NCBI GenBank assembly: GCA_947496175.1
Contig: CANMBU010000002.1
Span: 930,001 to 994,000, forward strand
Direction of reading: 5' to 3'
DNA: 64,000 bases
Origin: an uncultured Roseovarius sp.
Lineage (GTDB): Bacteria; Pseudomonadota; Alphaproteobacteria; Rhodobacterales; Rhodobacteraceae
In this document: positions 52,729-60,521 of the stretch, piece after piece
Layout: each line of letters starts with the position of its first letter
Position numbering within the stretch: the stretch's first letter is position 1
Made by a program: the position numbers and the translations under genes
The notes under the pieces: model-generated
Databases searched by the model: none
What the model was told of the DNA's origin: nothing
The model's input: the letters and a program-made list of their open reading frames with translations, nothing else

Positions 52729-53832
52729 TCAATCAAAGATATGGGCAGGCGTGCCCAGAACGGCGTCATCCACGGTGATCCCAAGGCCGGGGCCTTCGGG
52801 CACAGCAATGCGGCCACCCTGACGCACGGGCGCATCGGGTGCGATGCGGGGGGCGACGTAGTGGTTGAGATCGCAGGTGTTCATCAAGCCGCGCGCCGGA
52901 GTGGAGGCGGCCAGATGCAGGCTCGCGGCGGTGGCGATGTCGCTGCCCCAGCAATCTTCGATACACATCTGAGTGCCTTGGATCAGACACATCTCACGCG
53001 CCGCGCGAATGACGGAGATTCCGCCAAATTTCGACAGTTTCAGCGCCACAGCATCCATACAACCTCTGGCATGACCTTCCAACAGTGTCGGGATATCATG
53101 CGCCGTTTCATCTAGTTTCATTGGAAGACCTGTGGCGCGGCGCACATGGGCGCATTCCTCAATCGTCGCACAGGGCTGTTCGAGCATCACGTCCAGATCG
53201 CGCACGGCCCGGCCAACGCGCGTGGCCTCAAGCGCGCTCGCCCCGCAATTCCAGTCGCCATAGACCAACGGTCCGGCTCCGACTTCGGCGCGCACCGCTT
53301 TGAGGCGCTCAACATCCGCTTGCCAATCGGCATCCGCGCCAAGCTTGACCTGAAACTGGGTGATGCCCTCATCCTGCGCGTCGCGGGCCATGCGGGCCAT
53401 CTCTTCTGGGGCCACGCAGGTGATGGAATGATAAACCGGCATATCCGCCACCATGCGCCCGCCCAAAAGTGCATAGAGCGGAAGATTGGCGGCCTTGCCC
53501 GTCAGATCCCAAAGCGCCATGTCGATGAGCGATTTGGCATAAGGGTGGCCTGGCAGATATGCGTTGAGCCGGTCCATCACCGCCGCGGGGCCAATGGGAT
53601 CAGCCCCAAGCAGAACCGGCGCCACTTCTTCAACCGCGGGGGCCGTGCCGCGCCAATAGGCCGGCAAGTACCCTGGGATTGCGCAATATTCCCCCCAGCC
53701 CTGGAGGCCGGTATCTGTTTCAATGCACAGGATCACCGACGGGGTGTCATCGCATGTTTTGCCATCCGCCATGTAGTAGGTTTCATGCGCCGTCAGAGGC
53801 ACGTTCCAGAGCGTGAGCTTGGTGATCTTCAT
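52729..53832 (-). CDS. enolase-superfamily dehydratase/racemase, paralogue 1
   Basis: A 367-aa mandelate racemase/muconate lactonizing enzyme subgroup member; the start ATG 53830-53832 overlaps the stop of the upstream cupin (ATGA). Catalytic residues: K163 (FQVKLG), metal ligands D193 (YGDWN), E218 (LEQPC) and D241/E242 (KLDET), and a lysine on the other face in LKLSKFGG. Gln in place of the first Lys of KxK, and EDCWGSDIATAASLHLAASTP, point to the cis-3-hydroxyproline dehydratase or hydroxyproline-betaine epimerase neighbourhood. The substrate is not proven. One of four paralogues in this operon. Confidence 0.87.
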   Translation of the reverse strand: MKITKLTLWNVPLTAHETYYMADGKTCDDTPSVILCIETDTGLQGWGEYCAIPGYLPAYWRGTAPAVEEVAPVLLGADPIGPAAVMDRLNAYLPGHPYAKSLIDMALWDLTGKAANLPLYALLGGRMVADMPVYHSITCVAPEEMARMARDAQDEGITQFQVKLGADADWQADVERLKAVRAEVGAGPLVYGDWNCGASALEATRVGRAVRDLDVMLEQPCATIEECAHVRRATGLPMKLDETAHDIPTLLEGHARGCMDAVALKLSKFGGISVIRAAREMCLIQGTQMCIEDCWGSDIATAASLHLAASTPARGLMNTCDLNHYVAPRIAPDAPVRQGGRIAVPEGPGLGITVDDAVLGTPAHIFD

Positions 53833-54422
53833 GACGCTCCTCCATAAAACGTCGATGTGTCCATAAGACCATTCCCGCGCCAATAAGCGGCCGCCAAGAG
53901 TGGTCCGGGGTCCATGCGCGCCGAATGCCTTTGCCAGGGCGTGTGATGCGCGATCTCACCAGCGCGCAGAACGCGGGTACCAACGCCATCGCTTGTCAGG
54001 GTGCAGGACCCGGCCAGCATCACGTACCACTCCTCGGGTTGGTGGGCGTGATCCGGGTATATGAGCCCTTCGCCCCAGAACCCCACAGAGATGCGCATGT
54101 CGTCCGACAGGTAGAGTCCGCTCGGCGAGACCACGTTCACAAAGGCATAATTAGCGAGGTAATGCGCGTCGAACCCATCGGTTTCGGTATAGCTTTGCGT
54201 CCAGGGCAGATGCGGGACCGCGCGCATCAGCGCCTGTGTCGTGGGGGCCGTAAGGTCCGAAGTCTCGCGGCACCGCGCGGGTAATGTATCACATACAGGA
54301 TGTGGCATAGGTCGTGCTTTGGGAGACATCTCAAGCCCCTCCATGCGATTGGCAAACCACGTCAGGTCTCCGCCAATGTGTCGCGCCAACTGCGTCAAAG
54401 CTGAAAAGAGGGCCGTCGTCAT
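53829..54422 (-). CDS. DddQ-family cupin, paralogue 1 (divergent)
   Basis: A 197-aa protein of the DMSP-lyase cupin family (DddQ-like). The metal site is visible: H125-x-H127 and E131 with Y133 in DHAHQPEEWY, and H160/H166 in the second cupin motif. The family signature YWRG (AAYWRGNGL) follows. Compared with paralogues 2 and 3 the motif region is more divergent (EEWYVML instead of EELYxV). DddQ cleaves dimethylsulfoniopropionate to DMS and acrylate; whether this copy does so is unknown. Coupled to enolase 1. Confidence 0.78.
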   Translation of the reverse strand: MTTALFSALTQLARHIGGDLTWFANRMEGLEMSPKARPMPHPVCDTLPARCRETSDLTAPTTQALMRAVPHLPWTQSYTETDGFDAHYLANYAFVNVVSPSGLYLSDDMRISVGFWGEGLIYPDHAHQPEEWYVMLAGSCTLTSDGVGTRVLRAGEIAHHTPWQRHSARMDPGPLLAAAYWRGNGLMDTSTFYGGAS

Positions 54423-54425
54423 CGA

Positions 54426-55535
54426 TTACCCCTCAAAGACAGCCACAGGCTGGCCGAGAATGTCCGGCGCTGGAACAACCCCCAATCCGGGCGCGCTGGG
54501 CGGGGTGGCAAAACCGCTTTGGTTGCGCGCGCCTTGTTCCGGCACAGGATCATCGCTCAGGTGGTAGTGACAGAGCCATGACGCCAAGCGGTTTTCGTCC
54601 GGCGTGGAGGCGGCGAGATGAATGGCAGCGGTGTCAGCCAGAGCAGACCCGCCCACATCCTCGATATGCATCTGCCAACCCACCGAGACGCCAAAATCCC
54701 GGATCTGACGCGCGCGGGTCAGACCGCCTACACGGTTGGGCTTGACCTTGACCCCTTCGCAAGCGCCACGTTTCCACGCTTCTAGATGATCCTGAAACGT
54801 TAACATGCACTCGTCCAGCATGATCGGATTTTGCACCCGTCTGGCCACATGCGCACATTGATCGAGCGTCTCACAAGGCTGCTCGACCCAGTCGCGCGCG
54901 GCAACCGAGTTGAGAACTTCAACGGCCATGGCGGGCGTCCAGGCCCGGTTGACGTCAAAGGTGAGACGGTGACCCTGGGGCAGGGCGCTTGATATGCCCT
55001 CAATGCGTGCGATGTCTATGTCAGGTTCACTGCCGCCAACCTTGGCGGAATGCACGGTGTAGCCCTTGGCCGCCGCTTTTTCGATGAGGGCTATCATCTC
55101 CTCGGGTGTGCCGGTGGAGATAGAGGAATTGACCGCCACCGGGGTCGCCTCTGCACCGCCCAGTAGTTGCCAGACCGGCAGGCCTGCGACTTGTCCCAGA
55201 ATGTCCCAACAGGCGATATCGATCGGCGACTTGGCATAGGGATGCCCCGGAAGTTGCGTGTCCATCACTTTGTTCACATGATCCAGACTGCGCGGATCAC
55301 ACCCCAGAAGCGCGGGAGCCAGTGTTTCGATACCCGCTCGTAACCCAGGGCCATGTGCCGGTAGGTAGGTATGCCCCCAGGGACACCCCTCTCCCCAGCC
55401 GCTAAGACCCTCATCGGTGTCGATGCGCACAAATGTGCTGTCGAGCCGGTCAAACCGCAAGCGCCCGCCAGACAGAAAGTAGGGTTCGGCAAGCGGCAGA
55501 TCGCGCTGCCAGACGGTGATGCGGGTGATTTTCAT
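54426..55535 (-). CDS. enolase-superfamily protein, paralogue 2
   Basis: A 369-aa enolase-superfamily protein with K165 (HSAKVGG), D194 (TFDVNRAW), E218 (WVEQPC), D241/E242 (MLDEC) and a second-face lysine in VKVKPNRVGG. GGRLRFDRLDSTFVRIDTDEGLSGWGEG is the capping loop region. It shares gene order and general pattern with paralogues 1 and 3, but the active-site loops (SSISTG, KPNRVGG) differ, so the substrate probably differs. It overlaps the small cupin gene by ATGA and lies 3 bp from the DddQ-like gene at 53829. Confidence 0.86.
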   Translation of the reverse strand: MKITRITVWQRDLPLAEPYFLSGGRLRFDRLDSTFVRIDTDEGLSGWGEGCPWGHTYLPAHGPGLRAGIETLAPALLGCDPRSLDHVNKVMDTQLPGHPYAKSPIDIACWDILGQVAGLPVWQLLGGAEATPVAVNSSISTGTPEEMIALIEKAAAKGYTVHSAKVGGSEPDIDIARIEGISSALPQGHRLTFDVNRAWTPAMAVEVLNSVAARDWVEQPCETLDQCAHVARRVQNPIMLDECMLTFQDHLEAWKRGACEGVKVKPNRVGGLTRARQIRDFGVSVGWQMHIEDVGGSALADTAAIHLAASTPDENRLASWLCHYHLSDDPVPEQGARNQSGFATPPSAPGLGVVPAPDILGQPVAVFEG

Positions 55536-55816
55536 TTGAGTTCAACCTCAACGAACGACATTTGTGTTTCCCCGGAGTTGATAACGTTGTGCTCGATGCC
55601 CTTGTCTCTTGCATAGGCCGTACCACCAGGCACCGTGACCTCACGCGAGGTGCCGCCGGGTTCTTCGAGGCGCATGTGGCAATCGGTGAGCGCGGTGATC
55701 ACATAGTCCATCCCGTGTGTATGCCAGCCGGTTTGCTGACCCGGTTCGAAATCAAATCGCGTGACGCGCGTGCGGTCATCATCGATCAGTAGGGTGGCGG
55801 TGCAAGTCATAGTCAT
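55532..55816 (-). CDS. small cupin protein in the enolase operon
   Basis: A 94-aa single-domain cupin, start ATG 55814-55816 (a longer frame begins at 55831). Metal-type motif GQQTGWHTHGMDYVITALTD and the second motif with EHNVINSGETQMSFVEVEL. It overlaps both neighbouring enolase genes by ATGA, so it is an integral part of the operon. Its reaction is unknown; in such operons small cupins may isomerise or bind a pathway intermediate. Confidence 0.82.
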   Translation of the reverse strand: MTMTCTATLLIDDDRTRVTRFDFEPGQQTGWHTHGMDYVITALTDCHMRLEEPGGTSREVTVPGGTAYARDKGIEHNVINSGETQMSFVEVELK

Positions 55817-56925
55817 ATTGCGTCTCCCCAAGTCGCGACTGGCTCACCAAGGGCCTTGAAATCTGGTGTGACGCCAAGACCTGGCGTGTCCGTCGCATAA
55901 AGCTTGCCGTCTTTGGCGGTTGGGCCACCGATGCCGGTGGGGCGTGTGTTGTAGTTCATAAGATCGGTGGAATTGATCAGGTATTCCTCAGGCGTAGAGG
56001 CGGCGAAATGCGCCACTGCCGCGGTGGCGATCTGACCACCCCAAGTATCCTCAGAGACCACAGGAATTCGGTTTTCCACCAAAAAGTCCCGCACGCGGCG
56101 AGCCTTGGACAAGCCACCCAGGTTGGAAATTTTCAAGCAGCAGATTTCAGCACCGCGATCGGCCACGATGCGCTGGGCCACGCGCAGATCGGTGACACAT
56201 TCATCGAGTTTCATTGGCTGGTTGGCCACGTGGCGCACCTGTTGGCATTCCTCGTACGTCTTGCAGGGCTGTTCGAGGATGAAATCAAGATCGCGGGTCG
56301 CGCGGGCCACGCGAATGGCATTGTCGACCCGCCAGCCCTGATTGGCATCCGCCATGGCCTTTTCGCCGGGTTTTAGCAGCGGCACAGTGGCGTGGATGCG
56401 CTCGATATCCTCGGCCCAGTCCGCCCCGACCTTGATCTGAAACTGCCGGTAGCCTGCGGTCCGGTGGCGCTCCATCTCGGCGATGGTCTCCTCGCGTGGC
56501 CGTTGGGGTGCCACGCGATACATAGGCGCCCCGTCTGTCAGCTTTCCGCCCATCAGCATCCAGACCGGTTGATCCGTTGCTTGCCCCAGTATGTCCCAGA
56601 AGGCTGCATCAAAAGGGGCCTTGGCATACCCATGTCCCTGAACGATGTGATCCATCAACCGTTCCATTCGCGTGACCTGGCGGGGGTCTTCACCGAGCAG
56701 GCGCGGCGCTGCGAGCCGGGCAAAGGCTTCAACCCCTTCGGAATGGGCGACCATGTAGTTTTCACCGCAGGGCGTGAATTCACCACAGCCCTGAAACCCG
56801 GCATCTGTGTCGATGACAATGACGGAGGCTTTTGCCACGGAAATCGCGTTGCCCGCGCCCCAGATATAGGCCCCATCCACATAAGGTAGTTCGGTTTTGT
56901 AAAGACGAATGCGGGTGATTTTCAT
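55813..56925 (-). CDS. enolase-superfamily dehydratase, paralogue 3 (cis-3-hydroxyproline dehydratase-like)
   Basis: A 370-aa protein with K165 (FQIKVGADW), D193 (MADANQGW), E218 (LEQPC), D241/E242 (KLDEC) and K265 (CLKISNLGG). The sequence order FQIKVG, DANQGW, LEQPC, TYEEC, LKISNLGGLSKAR, SEDTWGGQIATAAVAHFAASTPEEYL closely matches cis-3-hydroxy-L-proline dehydratases. It is the best candidate among the four for that reaction, which would produce an imine that opens to an amino acid product. It is coupled to the small cupin gene. Confidence 0.88.
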   Translation of the reverse strand: MKITRIRLYKTELPYVDGAYIWGAGNAISVAKASVIVIDTDAGFQGCGEFTPCGENYMVAHSEGVEAFARLAAPRLLGEDPRQVTRMERLMDHIVQGHGYAKAPFDAAFWDILGQATDQPVWMLMGGKLTDGAPMYRVAPQRPREETIAEMERHRTAGYRQFQIKVGADWAEDIERIHATVPLLKPGEKAMADANQGWRVDNAIRVARATRDLDFILEQPCKTYEECQQVRHVANQPMKLDECVTDLRVAQRIVADRGAEICCLKISNLGGLSKARRVRDFLVENRIPVVSEDTWGGQIATAAVAHFAASTPEEYLINSTDLMNYNTRPTGIGGPTAKDGKLYATDTPGLGVTPDFKALGEPVATWGDAI

Positions 56926-56971
56926 GAAGCAAATCTCAGTGTTTGCGCCGCCTTCGGCGTCGCGTTGAGTA

Positions 56972-56988
56972 GGGGGCTGTCTGCCCCC
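56972..56988. terminator. GC hairpin inside the enolase operon
   Basis: GGGGGC, 5-nt loop, GCCCCC in the 120-bp gap between enolases 3 and 4. It is followed at 57009-57040 by a CCCCGAGGATATTTTTAGC element of a kind that I recall as frequent in Rhodobacterales intergenic regions. It could terminate, attenuate or process the long transcript. Confidence 0.5.
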
Positions 56989-57045
56989 TCTTGACCTGCG
57001 GTCAATTCACCCCCGAGGATATTTTTAGCAAGAAGAAGCGGAGCG

Positions 57046-58167
57046 TCAGGCATAAACGGCCACCGGCGCGCCGAGCGCGTCCATGTTCGGCGTGACACCA
57101 AGGCCATAGGCCGTGGGAGCTTCGGCACCTCCATCTGCAACCGGCGCGTCGAACCTGCCAAGCCGGACTGTGGTCATGGATCTTGTGTCCAGTGCGCAAC
57201 GCAGAAGGTGGCGTGGGGTCGACTGGGCGATGTGCAAAAGGGCGGCAAAGGCAATCTCGGAGCCAACTGTATCTTGAATGGACATCACCAGTCCTGCGCC
57301 GGATGCGATGCTGCGCTGTCGGAGCATTGGCGTGATGCCGCCCTGTTTGGACATTTTCAGTCCAACGCCATCGCACAGGTCGCCTGAAATGGCCTGGATC
57401 AGGTCGGCCTCGGACTGCACCAGTTCGTCGAGCAGAATGGGCACAGAACACCGTGCGCGCAGGTTTTGTGTTTCGTGCCAAGTTGCACATGGGGCTTCGA
57501 GCACGAAATCCAGCCCATCGGGAAGCAAGGATAAGAGGCGAAGCGCATGTTCGACGCTAAGCCCGCCATTGGCATCCGCAAGGAACCATTCACCTTGTTC
57601 GCGATCCGCCAAACAAGCTTTGATCCGTTCTGCATCCAGAGCGGGTCCGCCCTTGGCCTCAGTGGCCCCGATTTTGACGGAATGTCCCCGAAATCCCTGG
57701 GCACGGTGCGCCGCCACCTTGGCACGCATCGTCTCTGGTGTGTCGCCGCCGATAGACGAGATCACCGGCACAGGGCCGGGGATACGACCGCCGATATGAT
57801 CGCAGAGGGCCTGACCCGCAGCCTTGGCGGAGATGTCCCAGCAGGCGACATCCAAAGCGCAGCGCGCATCTCGGTGCCCTTTGAGCGTCCTAGCCATCAG
57901 ATCCCATAGCCGGTCATGATGTCGTGGGTCGTGACCCAGAAGTGCCGGGGCCAGAGCGGCGATGCCTGCGCGCGTACCTGGCGCATGGGCGGCGATGTAG
58001 CTGGACCCGAATGGGGTGGATTCCCCCCATCCTTCCTGGCCGTTATCGGCAATCATCCGGGCGATTGTGGCATCATAACTTGTGTATTCCCGCCCGCCCG
58101 AAAGCCGATAGACACCGCCGGCCACCGGCAGATCCACCTGGTACATCTCGATGCGGGCAATCTTCAT
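57046..58167 (-). CDS. enolase-superfamily protein, paralogue 4
   Basis: A 373-aa enolase-superfamily member: K165 (HSVKIGATE), D198 (LADANGG), E224 (LEAPC rather than LEQPC), D247/E248 (LLDEL) and K271 (LKMSKQGG). The Ala after the Glu and a five-residue insertion before the first Asp set it apart from paralogues 1-3, so a different substrate is likely. The start codon overlaps the upstream DddQ-like gene (ATGA at 58164-58167). Confidence 0.86.
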   Translation of the reverse strand: MKIARIEMYQVDLPVAGGVYRLSGGREYTSYDATIARMIADNGQEGWGESTPFGSSYIAAHAPGTRAGIAALAPALLGHDPRHHDRLWDLMARTLKGHRDARCALDVACWDISAKAAGQALCDHIGGRIPGPVPVISSIGGDTPETMRAKVAAHRAQGFRGHSVKIGATEAKGGPALDAERIKACLADREQGEWFLADANGGLSVEHALRLLSLLPDGLDFVLEAPCATWHETQNLRARCSVPILLDELVQSEADLIQAISGDLCDGVGLKMSKQGGITPMLRQRSIASGAGLVMSIQDTVGSEIAFAALLHIAQSTPRHLLRCALDTRSMTTVRLGRFDAPVADGGAEAPTAYGLGVTPNMDALGAPVAVYA

Positions 58168-58769
58168 ACCGACACCTCTTGCGCAGTCATTTTTGGCGCC
58201 TCCGCAAGGCCATCGCCGCGCCAGAACACCAACGTCAAGATAGGGCTATCCGTCGTGGTGAGCGCATGGGACCGGTTGGAGGCGTGAAACCGCGTGTGTC
58301 CTGCGCAGAGCGTCAAATCAGAGGCATCATCCAGATGAAAGATCCCATGGCCAGCCACCACCGTGTAAAGCTCCTCTGCGTCATGATGGTGACGTCCGTA
58401 GTGCAGTCCGGAGCCCCAATACCCGACGGTAATTCGGGTTTTCTGGGTCACGAAATGCCCCGTCGGCCCGGCCAGTTCGAACCAGCCGAAATGATCCAGA
58501 AAATGCTGACCAACTTCATCGGCGGTGTAAGTGTGCCGCCACTCCAGATGGGGTGCCAGAGCTTGCAGAGCCGACAGGAGCGGCGCAGATGCACGGCTGG
58601 GCGCACCTGGCGCGGTTTGAAGCTGATTGGTTGCGTTGAGGTGATAGGGCGTACGGTCATCATATCTCAGGTCGTCTGGCCAGTCACAGAACGCCACGGC
58701 CTCGGGCAGGGCGGCATGCCATGCTTTCGCTTTGGCCAAGGCGGCCTCAAAGACCGGCGGCGCGGTCAA
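58164..58769 (-). CDS. DddQ-family cupin, paralogue 2
   Basis: A 201-aa protein of the DMSP-lyase cupin family. The metal motif HHHDAEELYTVVAGHGIFH gives H127, H129, E132/E133 and Y135; the second motif FHASNRSHAL gives H162/H168. The C-terminal LVFWRGDGL matches the family signature. It is closer to described DddQ proteins than paralogue 1. It is the second of three in the operon and is coupled to enolase 4 and to paralogue 3 by ATGA overlaps. Confidence 0.83.
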   Translation of the reverse strand: MTAPPVFEAALAKAKAWHAALPEAVAFCDWPDDLRYDDRTPYHLNATNQLQTAPGAPSRASAPLLSALQALAPHLEWRHTYTADEVGQHFLDHFGWFELAGPTGHFVTQKTRITVGYWGSGLHYGRHHHDAEELYTVVAGHGIFHLDDASDLTLCAGHTRFHASNRSHALTTTDSPILTLVFWRGDGLAEAPKMTAQEVSV

Positions 58770-59365
58770 GACAACTCCTCGGGATAGGTCCAGACCGGCT
58801 TGGTTCCCAGATCCCCGCGCCAGAGCACATAGGCCATGATTGGGGTATCATGGGTGGTCAGCGCATGGGGGACGTTGGACGGATGAAAGGCCGTGTCGCC
58901 CGGCTGCAGCTGTCGCGAGGGCTGTCCCTCCATGTGAAATTCGCCTTCCCCGGCAATCACGAGGTACAGTTCCTCTGCCGGATGGTGGTGCATGGGATAA
59001 TGAAAGTGAGGCTTTTGGTAGATGACAAAGCTGCGCATCGTGGTTGCCTGCAGCGGGGTGTCGGCACCGATTACTTCGTAACAGCCAAAATGTGCGTGCA
59101 ACGTTTCACCAAAGTCTGTGTCGCGATAGGTTTCGCGCCATTTGGCATCAGCCGCAGTGGCGCACAATGCATCGCGAAACGGGACAAGTTCATCGGATGC
59201 AAAGAGACCTTTGTCAGCCTGCATCCTGTCACTCAGAGGGTCGTGATGCGGTGCGCAGTCTTTCCGATGCACAGCGTCCGGAAAGGCGCAGAAATTCTGA
59301 AGCGCCGATATGCGGTTATGGGCCGCTTGCGCCTCTGAGAGCAGCTGATCCCAGGCGTCACTCAT
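58766..59365 (-). CDS. dddQ: DddQ-family cupin, paralogue 3 (closest to DMSP lyase)
   Basis: A 199-aa protein. The metal motif YPMHHHPAEELYLVIAGEGEFHMEG gives H126, H128, E131/E132 and Y134; the second motif is FHPSNVPHALTTHDTPIMAYVLWRGD with H161/H167. This is the copy that best fits DddQ dimethylsulfoniopropionate lyases of marine roseobacters, which release DMS and acrylate. The gene symbol is given for family membership; activity on DMSP is not shown. Coupled by ATGA to the MDR oxidoreductase upstream. Confidence 0.8.
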   Translation of the reverse strand: MSDAWDQLLSEAQAAHNRISALQNFCAFPDAVHRKDCAPHHDPLSDRMQADKGLFASDELVPFRDALCATAADAKWRETYRDTDFGETLHAHFGCYEVIGADTPLQATTMRSFVIYQKPHFHYPMHHHPAEELYLVIAGEGEFHMEGQPSRQLQPGDTAFHPSNVPHALTTHDTPIMAYVLWRGDLGTKPVWTYPEELS

Positions 59366-60447
59366 GGCACCACAACAATATTGCCAGTGTGTTCTTTGGC
59401 AATGAAAGCGGCTTGGGCTTTGGCGTAATCCCTGAGCGGATATGTGGCCGCAAGCATCGGTTTAATCTCACCCCGTTCGATGTATTTCACGACATCGTGG
59501 AACACATGCTGAGGGATGACGGTAGAGCCGGTGAAGGTCAGATCGCGCAGATAAAATGTGCGCAGATCAAGCTCGACCATCGGCCCGGCAATGGCCCCCG
59601 AGCATGTATAGCGCCCGCCGCGTTCCAGCACATCTATCAGCGCAGGCCACCCGTCGCCGCCGACGATATCCGCCACCACGGTGATCTTTTCATCGCCCAG
59701 TGCCGTGCGCAGGTCCTCTGGCGCGCGAGGCAATATCCTGTCTGGCCCCATCTTGGCCACTTGCGCATGCTTGGCCTCGGACGCCATGGCAATCACCCGC
59801 GCGCCGCGCCGCTTGGCCAGTTGAATGAGCGCGCCGCCCACACCACCCGAGGCGCCGGGGATGAGCACTGTATCCTCACGGCTCACCTGCGCGCGCGCCA
59901 ACATGCCCTCGGCGGTGGAGTAGCTGCATTGAAACGTGGCGAGTTCCGCGTCGCTCAGCGGGCTTTCTACCACAGCCACGTCGCGTATATCGGCCATGGT
60001 GTATTCCGCATAACCACCGTCTTTCTCGCTGCCGAAATAGCCGGTTTTGTCCTTGTTGTCGGGGTCAGACCAGTCGCGGACCCAGCCGTCGATCAGCACA
60101 CGCTTGCCCATAAGCGACGCGTCGGCCTGAGCGCCTAAGGCCACGACGCGGCCCACCGCATCCGCGCCCTGAATACGCGGGAAGGTCAGGGGACGTCCGC
60201 CCCATGTGGGGTCTTCTCCGTCCACCTCTTCAAAGGTCCCGCCGGTGGTGGCCTCATCCACCGCCTTGGAGTACCAGCCAGAGCGGGTGTTCACATCGGT
60301 ATTGTTGAGCCCGCAGGCCCCCACCTTGATCACCACATCCGTGGGGCCGGGTTGCGGGGTGGGCCAGTCCTCGTGCCATGCATACATGTCCAGATCGCCG
60401 TGGCCGGTCAGTACCATGGCTTTCATTGTGGCTGGCAGGGCGGTCAT
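59362..60447 (-). CDS. MDR-family zinc-free oxidoreductase (quinone oxidoreductase-like)
   Basis: A 361-aa alcohol dehydrogenase superfamily protein. GACGLNNTDVNTRSGWY and PRIQGADAVGRVVALG correspond to the catalytic half but lack the zinc-binding GHE motif; the nucleotide-binding motif is LIPGASGGVGGALIQLAKRRGARV, suited to NADPH. It probably reduces an enone or acryloyl-type intermediate, which would fit a neighbour of a DMSP lyase (acrylate branch). It is the first gene of the operon that runs down to the aminotransferase. Confidence 0.87.
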   Translation of the reverse strand: MTALPATMKAMVLTGHGDLDMYAWHEDWPTPQPGPTDVVIKVGACGLNNTDVNTRSGWYSKAVDEATTGGTFEEVDGEDPTWGGRPLTFPRIQGADAVGRVVALGAQADASLMGKRVLIDGWVRDWSDPDNKDKTGYFGSEKDGGYAEYTMADIRDVAVVESPLSDAELATFQCSYSTAEGMLARAQVSREDTVLIPGASGGVGGALIQLAKRRGARVIAMASEAKHAQVAKMGPDRILPRAPEDLRTALGDEKITVVADIVGGDGWPALIDVLERGGRYTCSGAIAGPMVELDLRTFYLRDLTFTGSTVIPQHVFHDVVKYIERGEIKPMLAATYPLRDYAKAQAAFIAKEHTGNIVVVP

Positions 60448-60471
60448 GGGCGTGTCCTTTCAGGGGATAAT

Positions 60472-60514
60472 CGGAAAATTGCAATTTTCCGAGACGTTTT
60501 CTTGCAAGAAAACG
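60472..60514. repeat. two adjacent perfect 20-bp palindromes
   Basis: CGGAAAATTGCAATTTTCCG at 60472-60491 and CGTTTTCTTGCAAGAAAACG at 60495-60514, three bases apart, each centred on TTGCAA. They separate the GcvT-family gene (ends 60522) from the MDR gene (starts 60447) on the same strand. They could be a double operator, a pair of RNA hairpins, or a repetitive extragenic element. Confidence 0.75.
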
Positions 60515-60521
60515 ACATGGC

